From Neonectria sp. B-13 (lineage: Eukaryota; Ascomycota; Sordariomycetes; Hypocreales; Nectriaceae): 64,000 bases of DNA. The notes beneath the pieces were generated by a model. That model did no database searches. It saw nothing but the letters and a program-made list of their open reading frames with translations, and had not been told where the DNA came from. The stretch spans positions 620,001 to 684,000 of the forward strand of contig NOKP01000010.1 of NCBI GenBank assembly GCA_002682825.1, read 5' to 3'. Made by a program: the position numbers and the translations under genes. Of this stretch, positions 1 through 15,577 are shown piece by piece. Position 1 is the first letter of the stretch, and every line of letters starts with the position of its first letter.

Positions 1-906
1 CTTGACGCCCTCAAACTTGCGGCTGAGGGCGGCAATACGCTCCTGGACCTTGGGCTTCTTGAGGCCCTCGACGAAGTTGTCCGGATCGATTCCAATTGGG
101 AAGGCGCCAACGGTTACAAATCGGCCGTTCCAGTCAACGCCGTTGGGCGTCGTAGGTGTTTCCAGAATGCGGGAGCAACTGCTAAGGAAATGGCGAGCGT
201 AGTCGTAGGTATGGAAGCCGATAAGATCGCAGTCGAGCAGGCCTGTAAGAAGAGCTTCTCGGACAGGCAGGATACGGTAAATTTCACTGCTGGGGAAAGG
301 AGTGTGCAAGAAGAAGCCAATCTTGACGTTCTTCTTCGAGTTGCCAATCTCCTCACGGAGCATCTGAGGCAAAAGCATCAAGTGGTAGTCGTGGACCCAG
401 ATCAAGTCACCATCTTGGACATCCTTGATGACGGTTTTGGCAAAGAGACGGTTGACTTCTTGATATGCGGCCCAAGCGGACTCATCGAAGGTGATCTCAC
501 CGGGGTGATAATGGAAGAGGGGCCAAAGGATAGAATCTGTAGTTTCGCTGGTTAGCTTGTCTCAAAATGATGGCATTTTTGGTAGGGCAGACATACTCGA
601 AAACCCATTGTAATGGCGATCCGCAAGCTCGTCGTCGATGAATACGGGATGAGCGCCGTACTCCTCCTTGAGGCGGGTCTTCATGCCGTCGACCTCATTA
701 TCAGGTACCTCGAGGCCGGGCCAGCCATACCACTGGAAGCTGGTGGTCTTGCTAAGACCGCTGAGACCAGTTACAAGGCCACCAGAGGACATGGAGAAGC
801 TATAGCTGCCATCCTCGGAGCGCTTGATGGTGATGGGGAGGCGGTTAGAGAGGAGGAGCAGGCGGCCGGGGATAGCCTGTCCATTCTCATCGACGGTGCC
901 AGGCAT
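1..906 (-). CDS. tps1: alpha,alpha-trehalose-phosphate synthase (UDP-forming), 5' part, cut by window edge
   Basis: This enzyme makes trehalose-6-phosphate from UDP-glucose and glucose-6-phosphate in the cytosol, the first step of trehalose synthesis. The coding strand starts at the ATG at 906-904. Exon 1 is 597-906, an intron with GTATGT...CTACAG ends spans 537-596, and exon 2 runs from 536 off the left edge of the window. The splice joins HYNGFS to NSILWPLFHYHPGEI in frame. Visible GT20 family motifs are LLLLSNRLPIT with the substrate-binding Arg, the QWYGWPG tryptophan loop, WVHDYHLMLLP, GFFLHTPFPSSEI and CDLIGFHTYDYARHF. About 280 of the roughly 520 residues usual for fungal Tps1 are present; the C-terminal UDP-glucose-binding half lies outside the window. 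The family assignment is secure. It is transcribed away from rrp6, with about 2.3 kb between the two starts. Confidence 0.96.
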
Positions 907-1210
907 GTTGAAAATGCGTGTGTAGACACTGTGGTTCGTATGGGAGGGGGTCGAGCGGACGAGGATTCCAAGTTCCCTTGGAGGTTTGAAAGAAGCTCAA
1001 AAGAAGAAGAGTTGGGGAAAGGAGGAGCTTGGTCTCGGCGCACGTAGCTATCTCGCAGTCGTGGTCCGTGGAGGGGCAGGGAGCTGGCCTGGAGCTGCGA
1101 GCCTGCGAGGCAAACAGTGGGAGCTGGCAGGGTATCCGGTATAGATCACCCCAGCTGTGGAGTTAGCGCAGCGAGCTTCGGGTCGTAGTCTCGTAGACCA
1201 GCAGAACGAT

Positions 1211-1310
1211 NNNNNNNNNNNNNNNNNNNNNNNNNNNNNNNNNNNNNNNNNNNNNNNNNNNNNNNNNNNNNNNNNNNNNNNNNNNNNNNNNNNNNNNNNN
1301 NNNNNNNNNN
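1211..1310. other. assembly gap (100 N)
   Basis: Exactly 100 N separate two contigs, which is the usual placeholder for a gap of unknown length. The right flank is purine-rich and contains a 12-G homopolymer, so a sequencing or assembly failure is a likely cause. The distance from tps1 to its upstream elements is therefore uncertain. Confidence 0.99.
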
Positions 1311-1385
1311 AATGGAGGAGGGAGAAACGACAAAAGGACAAAAAATCAGGTAGGTCGGTGGCTTGGGGGGGGGGGGCAACAAACG

Positions 1386-1421
1386 AGGGGACGAAAGAGG
1401 GAAAGGAGGGGAGAGGAGGGG
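1386..1421 (-). promoter_or_regulatory. cluster of three STRE-like AGGGG/CCCCT motifs upstream of tps1
   Basis: AGGGG occurs at 1386-1390, 1407-1411 and 1417-1421, reading as CCCCT on the tps1 strand. CCCCT is the core of the fungal stress response element bound by Msn2/4- or Seb1-type zinc-finger proteins, and trehalose synthase genes are classic stress-induced targets. That these copies act here is inference. The N gap lies between them and the start codon, so spacing is unknown. Confidence 0.4.
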
Positions 1422-3074
1422 CAAGCCAGTACGTACCTACCTTGTGCAGTACCTGCCGTGAGTGTGCGATAAGTACGAGTACTTCGTCAGCGGTACCCAG
1501 GGCAATTGATGACGACTCTGTGACTCTATTGGGATTTGATCATTGAACCCAAGATGCGATGCAAAGGAGAGGGGATTTCCAAATAAAAGATCCGGATCAG
1601 CACGACGCAAGAAGGGTGCCGAAATGCCACGTGAATGGTACATCGTCGCCTCGACAGGAAAGTACAGTACAGTTTAATATTGCCGCAAATCGATCGCATC
1701 CTCGTCTCTCCATCGTTCCCGGGACGGGCGTTGAGCCATGGTAGAGTTGCATCTAACCGCACCCTCAACTCAAGACCCGGCCCGTTTTCTTCGAATACGT
1801 AGTGGGATCGGGTGCAGCCAGTGCAGGCTCCAAGTACAGCTACCTCGCACCCCCTTCGGCCCGTCGAGAAAAACATCATCCACCCAACAAGAGTCGATGA
1901 TGCCATGCACCTGTCATATACCCACGGGGTGCCGACCAGTGAGCAATAGTGCTTTCCCATTTCTGATCAAACAGGTTTGCAAGCGAGGTCAATCTACAAG
2001 CCGAGTTACTCCTCCACTCATCTGCATGCGGTCCGCATCTCCCAACTGTGCAGTCTGGATGCACGACCAGAGGTTCCCGCATGGCACATGGGCCGCACCG
2101 GAGTCGATGCCGGAGGTTGAGGCCGGGCCTCGGATCAAACGAGCCACTTGCCCGGTGTCCTGTCCGCGAACTAATGGCCTATCCTCCAAATAATTTCACG
2201 GGAGGCCAATCGGACTGTCTCGGTGGTTGCCCAGGTTATTCAAGAACAACGGCAACAAAACTCCAGGCCTACTTGTCGACTTCACCTAACTCAAGGTAGT
2301 CGAAACATCTCATCCCAGCTCTCAGACAACCAGCGTATTCCTACAACTGAATATTTCAGGACCCTGCCGGTTTGCGCCGCCTGAACATACCCATCACAAT
2401 TTCAGCCAACCGGAGGAAGTAGGATTGAACGCACACGGCCAGCCAATTGAGCGTGAGGACAAGACCATGTTTACCCTGGCACCAGGCTGTTGGCCGGACC
2501 ATGGACTGCATTTCATCCCTGACCTGTAACTGCAAACTTGTTTCTGCATGGGAGCCGCCGCTTTCATTGCATAGACGCAGCAATCAGATCCTCCTTCGGT
2601 CGCCACGATCGAGACACACATGTATCCGCCCGCACGCCTCATTTATTGTGCCTCTTTGTTCCCGGGATCCGATGCTTCACAGCATCCAACATGGTTACAT
2701 TAGCCGGTTGTTAAACGTCTGCAACTTAATTTACGTCTCTTGTTACTAAAGATGACTTTATCACCATATGTACTTCAATATTCGTGCACCTGGGTTCTTT
2801 GGCCTACACTAAAGTCGAGATCCAAGGCCCAGGTTTTGTACTTCGTGCCTGACCCCGGAATAGTGCTTTAGTCAAGGCTCGGCAGGCATGATAACCTTTT
2901 GTGACAATAAAGCACCCCCAATTACTTCTTTACTTATTGCCTAGATATGAGATTAAAATTGTTGCTTTTCATACTTTATTTACACTTCCACTTTCGCATC
3001 ACGTTTTGCTCTCTCGCATGCCTAAGGTGCATCCTGAAATTGGATGCGACAAGGTTGCGCTGCCGATAGTCTTA

Positions 3075-3088
3075 TCTTATCGATAAGA
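3075..3088. promoter_or_regulatory. 14-bp perfect palindrome built from two inverted GATAAG motifs
   Basis: The sequence TCTTATCGATAAGA is its own reverse complement and contains two overlapping GATA-factor cores in opposite orientation. It lies about 100 bp upstream of the rrp6 start codon. A GATA-type regulator or a DNA hairpin are both possible; no function is shown. Confidence 0.35.
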
Positions 3089-3188
3089 GATGCGTTGTTG
3101 CCCATCCGTGAATTTTTCGAGACACTGAGACGCATCGCGATCGCTACTTCGTCATCTCCCCGCGCACGCGCAACGCCTTTCTGTCACC

Positions 3189-5830
3189 ATGGAGCCAACT
3201 CAGGACTTCAAGTCGCTCCAGGAGAGCGTGCAGAAGTCGCTCGTCTCCACCGTCAAGACAGTGAATCGCATCGCCGCCGAGGACCTCAGCTTCCAGCGTA
3301 CTGTCAACCCCGAAGTTGCCCAACAGCTCGAGGACAGGTCGGCGCGACTCCTCGAACTCTCCACCCGTCTTCTCCAGTCTGCGGGTAGGGCCTGTGGCGT
3401 CAAGGCGCCTAAGATCGAGGATGCAGAGGACATCGAGATGAACTGGCGAGGGGTCATCGACGTGGTTGATTCCGTCCTCGAAAAGGCCGACACGGCCCTG
3501 GACGAGTACACAGGGTTGGTCAAGAGAAAAGAGCCTCCAGTGGCAGATTCTGTAGGCCTGATCCCAACCCCCATTTATCGTATCACCGCTAACGATTCTC
3601 AGGCGACAAAGCCCAAGAAGGCCAAGTCAACAGCCAAGGTCATCCGAAATGCCAACATCTCCAAGCCGCAAGTTACGTTCGAGCGCCAGCCCGACAACTT
3701 TCCTACCTTCCCGTGGAAACCGATCCTTACATCAAAGCCACATGCCAAGGTTTCTCTGGAAGAGAGCCTGGTCACAGTTCCCAATGAGGCCGGCACACTG
3801 CAGTACGATGGCCTCCCCCATATCATCTAATATCAGGAGACCGATCACTGACTCAGCATGTTTGCATAGATTCCGACATCCCTACGAGACCGAGATTTCA
3901 CGCATGGAATATCCCAAGTCGGTATACCAGAAAGCCGAACCCATCATGTATCAACCAGTGGAAACAACACAAGCGACCTGGGTCGACACATACGAAGGCG
4001 TCCTTGAAATGCTTGAGGAGCTCAAAAAGGCGAAAGAGATCGCCGTAGATTTGGAACACCACGATTACCGGACCTACGTTGGCCTCGTCTCCCTTATGCA
4101 AGTCAGCACGCGAGACAAGGACTGGATTGTCGATACCTTAAAGCCGTGGCGACACAAGCTGGAGGTACTCAACGAGGTCTTCGCTGACCCTAGTATTGTC
4201 AAGGTAGGTTCGAACAGCAATTACTACATCTCATAATCACTAATCTTATGTCAGGTTTTTCATGGCGCATACATGGACATGGTGTGGCTGCAGCGGGATC
4301 TAGGGCTCTATGTGAACGGGCTCTTCGACACCTTCTTTGCATGCGAACTTCTTTACTCTGGGAGAAGTCTGGCATTCCTACTATCCAAATTTGTCGATTT
4401 TGATGCAGACAAGCAATACCAACTGGCAGATTGGAGAATACGGTAAGCACTTGATTTTCAATTTGCATAATTAGTTCAGCGAGCTCACCTCCTTCAGGCC
4501 TATTCCCGAAGAAATGATGTACTACGCCCGTTCAGACACACACTATCTCCTCTACATTTACGACCGAGTGCGGAATGATCTCGTAGATACGGAAAATTCG
4601 ACAGACTTCATGCCGCGAGCCCTCCAAAAATCAAGAGAACTCTCACTTTCTCGCCACGAACACCCAGGCTACAATGAGGAGACCGGGGAAGGCTCGCGGG
4701 GCTGGTACAACTACGTCTTGAAGAACTCTCACTTGGCCTTCGACAGCGAGCAGTTTTCTGTTTTCAAGGCTCTCTGGAAATGGCGGGATGACACAGCGAG
4801 AAAGGAAGATGAGAGCCCCAACTACGTTCTCTCTACCAACAGCATTGGCGACATTGCGCGCATCAACCCACCAGACGCCAAGGCGCTCCACAGTCTACTG
4901 CCCTTAGGTGCTCCTTTGGCGAGACCGCGATTCAACCAGATCTGGGAACAGGTCAAGGAGGCGAAGGCCCAGGGAGGACCCAGCTTGCTTCACTTCTTCA
5001 CCTCGCTGGCACCGGATGCAGTACGAAAGAACGGTCGACCTAGAGTGGCCAAACAAACAACCAAGTTGCCAGATCTTGATGGAGAGGTGACAGTCAGCAG
5101 ACTGACCCGATCACAGTTATTTGGGGATATGCCGGTCAGTACTCGCTGGGAAGCGTCCCGGCCCATTTCCGACAATCAAGAGGATACTATTCCCTTTCCT
5201 TGGCAGCGATTCGTCCAGGAGGGTCAGGTTGAGGGCGACTTTGAACACGATGAAACCCCCAATGAGACACCCGCCGCCGATGTACAGCCCGTGGCGATGG
5301 AGGCTGTGGCTGGCAATGGCGACGGTCAGGAGGATCTGGATGGGGAATTCACATTGAAGAGGGGACAGAAGCGGAAGTCGGAGGCGGTGGAAGAAGACTC
5401 TAGCTCAAGTGAGGAAGAGTCGGCGGCGGAGAGCGATGAGGAGATGCAAGAGGACACCGGCGTCATTTCCATGGTGGACCAGCCTCGCAAGAAGGGTAAA
5501 AAGGAGCGCCGAAAGGAGCGTAAAGCTCAGGAAAAGGGAGCCGGTGAAGAAGTGCTGAAGCGGCAAGAAGCCAAGAAGGCGCGCAAGACCCGGCAACAGG
5601 AAAAGAAGCTCAAACGACAGGAGGAGAAGAAGTATGAGGCAGTGCCGTTTGACTACAGCAACGCCAGCTCGGTTTTGCACGCAAAGCGTGAGGCGACCGG
5701 CGTCGAGACGGAAAAGAACGGGAAGAGGAAGGTCTTTGATCCCTACTCAAAGTCTGCGGATGCTGCAGTCAAGGGGGCAAGAAAGCCAATGCCCGTCAGG
5801 GGAGAACGCAGTGCAACGTTCCGGAAGTGA
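3189..5830 (+). CDS. rrp6: exosome complex 3'-5' exoribonuclease Rrp6 (EXOSC10)
   Basis: This is the distributive nuclease of the nuclear exosome, acting in 5.8S rRNA and snoRNA 3' trimming and nuclear RNA decay. Exons by splice signals are 3189-3551, 3603-3802, 3870-4203, 4255-4442 and 4498-5830, giving about 805 residues. The N-terminus is a PMC2NT domain. The DEDD-Y nuclease follows: D248 and E250 in [14 protein letters not shown]307 in [15 protein letters not shown], and Y371 and D375 in [12 protein letters not shown]. An HRDC region comes next, then a long charged Lys/Glu-rich tail that matches the C-terminal lasso expected for exosome contact and nuclear targeting. Intron 1 is 51 nt and stop-free, so an unspliced reading would add 17 residues without a frameshift. 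The ATG sits in a CACCATGG context. Confidence 0.95.
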
Positions 5831-9881
<4,051 letters not shown>

Positions 9882-12800
9882 TGTGATGGTTGTGTGAGGG
9901 GAGATGGTTGATGTGTGAAAAGAAGAAGAGGCTGACGAGAGGTTTAAAGAAGAGAGATACGGAGCTCAGCACGAGACAGGACGGCAGTGGAAGGAGAAAA
10001 AGGGAAGAAAGAAAGCGTCTGGAGCCGGGAGGAAAGTGAGAATAGGTGGGCCCACTTGGGTGGGTAGGGCCAGGGGGTGGGAGTGTCAGCCGGGGCAACG
10101 GTGGAAGGAAGGAGAGCAGTGATCAATCGGGGCGAGACATTTTTTACGGGGAGGCGAAGGACCGGGTGAGAATTGAGGACGTGGACGAGGCCTGGGCGGC
10201 ACAACGCAGCAAGCAAGCAACAACAGGGGAAGAGGAGAGGAGGTGGTGAGAATATGGTAAGGGAGTTGGATTTGCACTCGCTGGCTAACTATACGGAGGA
10301 AGTCGGGTGGATGCGATTGGGAGAATGCTGGATCATGATTGCTCTGGGCCTTCTTAAGGCCTGAGGCTTTTACAGTCGGGAGGGACGTGCTTGGCGGTGG
10401 ACCATGAATCATGGGCGAGGAGGAGTCGAGGGCCACGGAGCTAGGGGGTGTGGCCGACGATGGAACGCGCAACATTGAGAGAAATCTCGGTACGAAGGGA
10501 CACAACAAAGCCGGAAGAGCGAGGACCCCTACCGCTCTAAACAGAGTGGATGCTAGGAGCCGCGGGCCTAACGGATTGCAGCATGTGCAGGACGGACGAC
10601 GACGGCACTACCGGATTTCCGACGGAGGACGAGCAAAGGGGAAGACGAACAGAAAAAACCACGACAACAGCGTCAAGACGTGGAGACAAAAGATGCAAAT
10701 TTGCACGCAGCACGAGCGGTATCACAAGCCTCTAAGGAGGACAAATGAGACAAGAAAATGACACAATTGTTACCGTCCAAGGCAAACAAACAAAACACTT
10801 GACTGGATTGATATCAGAGGTGCCCAGGCTGGTACCTGGACAAACGACGGAGCTGAGCGGGAAAGTCCATTGGGTGGAGGACGCACGGAGTGGCAGATTG
10901 TCAGGCAAATGCAGCACACCCCCAGGACGACGGGCGTGCACAGTACAGTATGAGTGTGGAAACACATGAGGGACCCCACTTGGTGGCTTCACCTACCCCG
11001 AGGGCGAATCAGAAGAGCAATTTTCCACGTGGGTGGATCACAGTGAAGGTCCTGGACGCACGCAGCCTGGTATCTAGTAGGGCCAGCCTGGCACCAAGGT
11101 CAAGACGTCGAGATGATGATTCCTGAGATTGAAGGTCGTCCCGTTTGCTCCAGCCTTCTCCAGAACTCCAGGGTCCCGGCGTTCCCCAGCACCTTGGTGG
11201 CGCATGGCTCTCCGAGCAGCGGCGGATCCTCCCCATGATCCATGATCCGGCCGTCCACCAGATGCTCAGATCTCAGATAAATAGCCGCGCACAGTGAGTG
11301 TCATGGCATTGGGCACATTAGCACGTTGCTTCAATCCTGTCCCGTACAAGCTCCGGACGGCCCAGTAGCAGCCCCAGAGCTTATTATGGACTTTCAAGTG
11401 GCCCAATGTGACTCGAACAGTGCCATTAACAAGGTGCATCTGAATCTCTTGTTAATCGTGGAGTCAATCCGCAGAGACAGAGCAGGCGAACATAGATATT
11501 CTGCGACAAATATTTGTACATACGGTAGTGCAGACAAGACATGTCTTTGGACACCGGGGAATGATAGTGGGGTTCAGTCCGGGCCTTCGGGACGCGAATT
11601 TTTCTTCCACAGCCGCGGGCATCGGAGGTCGACAGTGCGATCTTGTCAGAGTTCAGACAGTACACAGGCCACACACAAGCTGGAGAACCCATGACTGGCT
11701 GGCTGCTCGAAATGACGCAGCCGCGCAGGTTGGACGGAGGCTGGAGAGCTTCAAGCGGAGTTAGACTCTGCCTCCCTCTGTGCAGTGCCTTGGATGGTGA
11801 AGTCAATTTTGGCCATTGGCAAGGCTGGAAGGCTCATCAGTACCTCCACAGGCAATAAGGGTCATGGTTGATTCAAGGACATGTGGTTTCCGTCAGGCTT
11901 CCAAGGCATTGGCCCGTCGAAGCACCACCGCATTGCGAGACTTCAAGCTCGTGAAGATGTCAAGTTGGCCTGGAGGTGCTACTGGCTTGACCATTCCGAA
12001 GCGACTCCCCATTGGACATGTGCGATCTGGTCATATTTCGCACTGTAACATGCACATCAGGACAAACTCTGGCAACCTTACTTGAACCACACCTTCAACG
12101 CAGCCGTGCAAACCAGATACTGCAGAAGGTTCCCCCGTCCCCTCTCAGCTGCTCATCAGCGGCCCGGCTCGCATTGCTTTGTTGCTCCAGTGGGTGGCAT
12201 TGGGGCGGCAGCGCCCGGGGGTGTTGATTCCATCGGTGCCGAAACTGGGATTGGCCGGTGCCTCGTTCCTCGTTCCTCGTTACAGTGACAGACGCAGAAG
12301 ATGCGTACCTACAGAGCCTTGCAACTTGGTTAGGTAGTAATTCGCACAGTACGTAGGAGCTGGCGAAAAAAATTCGGCGCAAAGGGGGCGTGTGGTATGG
12401 GCAATTTCGGGTTGGCGGACGACACCAGAAGCGCCCTGTGAGAATCGCCACCCAGTGGTCCAAGCTCTTTTCCCGTTTTGGGAAGCTCACGCAGCGGCAT
12501 CGGGAGACGGGAGCCATGAGGATGACAAGGACGAGGAGGACTGGTTGGGAAAAGAAGCCATTGAGGCTGCCCAGAGTGTCATTTCATCGTTTCGGGGCTT
12601 GGAGGCTCATAGTGGTCACGGCCATAACACTTTCCCCACGTTCTGCTCCCGTTTCGCACCTCTCGGAGCGGCCAATGGCTCCGGCGCCGGAACGGACCCG
12701 GCGGTTCCCTCCAAGGTACGGCCCGCCGCAGCTGAGCCGCGGCATCTCCAAAGCCTGGCATGATGGCAAGGTGGCCCAGCCGCCGGGAGACACAAATTAA

Positions 12801-13031
12801 TCTCTCTCCTTAACTTATAGGACTTGATGAAGGACATACTCCAGTTTCAAGAGCATCGGCTCCCCATAACCCGTCCAACGTAGACGTCAGCGACAATTCA
12901 TGCCTCAAATATAAAAAATCCAGCCCGAGAGGGCTATCATTAATAGGTCTAACTCAATTGACTCGAGCGGGGGGGTATCATGATCATACGTATAAGGGCA
13001 TCGTCCCAATCCCAACCGGCTTCCCGCAGGC
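9882..13031. other. 3.1-kb region upstream of atp9, no gene recognised
   Basis: The stretch contains the atp9 promoter and the 3' flank of the MYST acetyltransferase gene. Open frames of 90-140 codons overlap one another on both strands (for example 12095-12517 and 12390-12800), with no known domain, splice pattern or codon bias. I see no repeat, tRNA or transposon here. Confidence 0.6.
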
Positions 13032-15039
13032 CTAGTTCTCCTCCTCGACTTCTTCCTCCTCCGTGACCTCGGGCGCCTTAATGGCGTAGCCCTCCACAAA
13101 CCCCTCGGCATCGCACGGCCGCTCCAGATTGATCCGGTGCTCCGACACATACCGCCGCACCGCCTGCTTGTCCACCCGCATCCGCGGCACCATCTTCACT
13201 GCCTTGTCCGCCTCCTCGGCCGCCGGCGCTTCGCCTTCCTCCTTATCAACGGCCGTTTCCTCGCCGTGGTCCTTGACCTCGGGTTTTCCAGGTCCCATGC
13301 CTGCCTCTCCAACGACGCCCATGTCGCGGAGGATGAATAGGCAGTCGTCTGGGTGAATCCAGGTCGCCTGGCTGCACTCGTTGACATCGACGAGCGTCTC
13401 TTGGCCGGCGTTGGGAGTTTCGAGGGGCAGGCTAAGGAGCCACCGCGCAATCTCGCCCGCCCAGAAACGCTTGTATCCCTTCTTGCCCAGATCCGAGATG
13501 GGCTTCTCAGGACCGCCCAGGATGCCCTCCCGTCGCGAGATCTCGTACGAGGCTCCCATCAGCAAGGCCCCGAGGCCCTTGCGTTGCCACGGCGGGAAGA
13601 CGAGGATGCAGGCGAGATTGTTATTGTCCCATGACATCTTCTCCTTTGAGAAGAAACCGGTTATTTGCGGCGTCGGGGGGTGGTCTTCGGTCGTGCCGGC
13701 CGGGAGCGGCTTAGGTGGGGGTGTGTAGACTAGGAGGAAGTAGTTGAAGCCTGAAACGTCGAAAAAGACGGATTTGTTGTCGAGGAAGAGCTTCGCAAAG
13801 AGGGAGAGGTTCTGGCAGAAGAGCTGGGAGTCCGATAGAGATTAGCCATGTGTTCCCCCATGGTTGCAAAGACCGGTGTCATGATCTGGGTTAATGCGGA
13901 TGTCAAGACTTACCCCGTCCCTTTCACCGTCCACTTCCCATATGCTCCATTCTCCATCGTCCTGCACAAACTCCTCGATGTATCGCACTCCGCCTTCTCC
14001 CCTCCGCTTTTTGGCTCCCGGCCCCTTGTTCTCCTGCGGTATCAGGACCTTCCGGCGTCCGCGCGGGTGCGCGTAGACCTTGCGGCCCGGCACAAAGGCC
14101 CGGCGCTCGCACATGCGAACGTGCCTCCACGATGCTACAAGTTCTTTGGAGTACTTGAAGCAGCTGGGGCACACATGGAGGCGTTCGAGTACTGGGGGGT
14201 GGTCACGGTCCCTGCGGGACGACGCCTTGCCACCGGACTGGTCTTTACCGCCGGCGTCCTTGCTGCCACCCTTGCTGGCACTCCCAGATGGTTCCCCGAT
14301 GACATCCTTGCCGTAGTAGCTCGGATACCAGGTGCGGAAGAAGAGGTTGCCAAACATAACCATGTCAATNNNNNNNNNNNNNNNNNNNNNNNNNNNNNNN
14401 NNNNNNNNNNNNNNNNNNNNNNNNNNNNNNNNNNNNNNNNNNNNNNNNNNNNNNNNNNNNNNNNNNNNNGGGATCGAGCAGCCTCGGGGGGTGGGCGGAC
14501 GGGCCGTGAGGGCGGACGAGGGCCGAGGTGCGATGCGATGGCGGCGGGTGGGCGTGCGGGACGTGGTATGTGATTTCCGGGGCGACGAGGTCGGACGGAG
14601 GTCGGGCGGCGACGCCTCGCGCGGTGGCGAGGCTTCCCATGACGGCAGGCCGCGTCGTTTGGCCGGCCTGTTCAGGCGGGGTCCATCGCAGAACGGAGGC
14701 GGAGGCGGAGGGAGGATGTGCGAGCGAGGCCGGGGCGGGTCGAGCGGCGCGGTTTCGCCTCTGCTGGTCGGTTGCGGCGGTGACGGGGAGTTGATTCGGC
14801 GCTGGTGACGCTGCTGTCGTTGCCGTGGCTGTGTTGGGTGACGGCGTGAGGCGCTGATACGAAGGCGGAATCGGTGGTGGTTGAACCGGCGTGTGACGCG
14901 TCGCCCGACGCGCGACGGGGGGTGGTTGGGTCTGGCCCGGGGGCTGAGGTTGAAGTTGAAGTTGAGGAGCTGGAGGGGGAGGATGAGCAGGCGCGTGTTC
15001 GGCGGAGTCGTCGTCTGGCCGTTTGCGCTTCTGAGGCAT
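13032..15039 (-). CDS. sas2: MYST-family histone acetyltransferase (Sas2-like), interrupted by an assembly gap
   Basis: The protein transfers acetyl from acetyl-CoA to histone lysines in chromatin. The start is the ATG at 15039-15037 (MPQKRKRPDDD), because the apparent upstream start is TTG. A Pro/Ala/Gln-rich disordered N-terminus runs into 100 N (14370-14469). The sequence resumes at 14369 with IDMVMFGNLFFRTWYPSYY. A C2HC zinc finger follows, with CPSC, then RHVRMC. A 90-nt intron spans 13824-13913, and the last exon, 13032-13823, begins LFCQNLSLFAKLFLDNK. The acetyl-CoA-binding site is QRKGLGALLMGASYE, the catalytic Cys sits in NNLACILVFPPW, and the catalytic Glu is in GPEKPISDLG. No chromodomain or PHD finger is seen, which argues for a Sas2-type rather than an Esa1- or Sas3-type enzyme. 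The reading frame differs across the gap, which is expected because the N run is not of real length. Confidence 0.85.
14370..14469. other. assembly gap (100 N) inside the MYST acetyltransferase gene
   Basis: Exactly 100 N lie between the disordered N-terminal coding part and the catalytic domain. The real missing length is unknown and may include an intron or part of the N-terminal domain. The flank on the 5' side of the gene is very GC-rich, which may explain the failure. Confidence 0.99.
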
Positions 15040-15577
15040 GGTAGCACGTAGCAAGAGTCGAACGCCTGCCTCTCGCGGGGGATGCGATGCGAAAGTCCGG
15101 TTCGCGCGGGAAGTGGTGATGCGTCGGGGGCGCGGAGCCGGACTTCGACTGCTGCGGCTTAGTGCATCGGCACGCTGGGAGGTGTCGTCTCTGGATATTG
15201 CATAGACAGGCGTTGTTTAGTAGCTCCTAGGGATTCTTCGCTTAAGGCCGAGAGCTTCGACATATCGAGGTCATGGCATGAGGCGACCGGACGCGGATGC
15301 GCGACCGGAGCGTGGGTTCGCGGTGCGCTGTCACGTGGAGGTGGGTTGCAGCTTCCACTTTGCAAGCTTGGAGGGGCACTTTCATTGTTCGCCGCGCATG
15401 CATCTATCTACACACCCGCCAAGGAGAATCTGCGAGTCGCAACACATAATTTCATGTTCAATTTGATGTCAATTTGCAACCACTACCTAGCCACGAACAC
15501 AATTTCCACTAAACAAGCGAGCACACATATCAAATCGAGCAGACCAGTGGAGGTGCAAGTGCACTATTCCCGTCCTA
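15040..15577. other. intergenic region upstream of the MYST gene, with a possible short upstream ORF
   Basis: This holds the promoter and leader of the MYST gene and the 3' flank of the leucine-rich-repeat gene. On the minus strand an ATG at 15263 opens a 34-codon frame ending at 15159, about 120 nt before the MYST start. It has a natural-looking composition and may be an upstream ORF in the leader. Nothing else is recognised. Confidence 0.5.

Larger units (their letters stand above)
907..3188. other. intergenic region between divergent tps1 and rrp6 (contains an assembly gap)
   Basis: No convincing gene is visible. The stretch carries the promoters of tps1 (leftward) and rrp6 (rightward), a 100-N gap, and a run of 12 G near 1365. 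It becomes AT-rich from about 2690 to 3010. Short open frames on both strands lack recognisable domains or consistent splice signals. Confidence 0.7.

Noticed and set aside
11400..11460. Possible tRNA B box (GTTCGAGTC) on the minus strand
   Set aside because: No A box at the right distance and no stem pairing could be drawn.
12390..12800. Overlapping 120-140 codon frames
   Set aside because: Three frames on both strands compete without codon bias, which is expected in GC-rich non-coding DNA.
14365..15054. Start of the MYST gene at 15054
   Set aside because: The codon there is TTG. The first ATG in frame is at 15039 with a good context.
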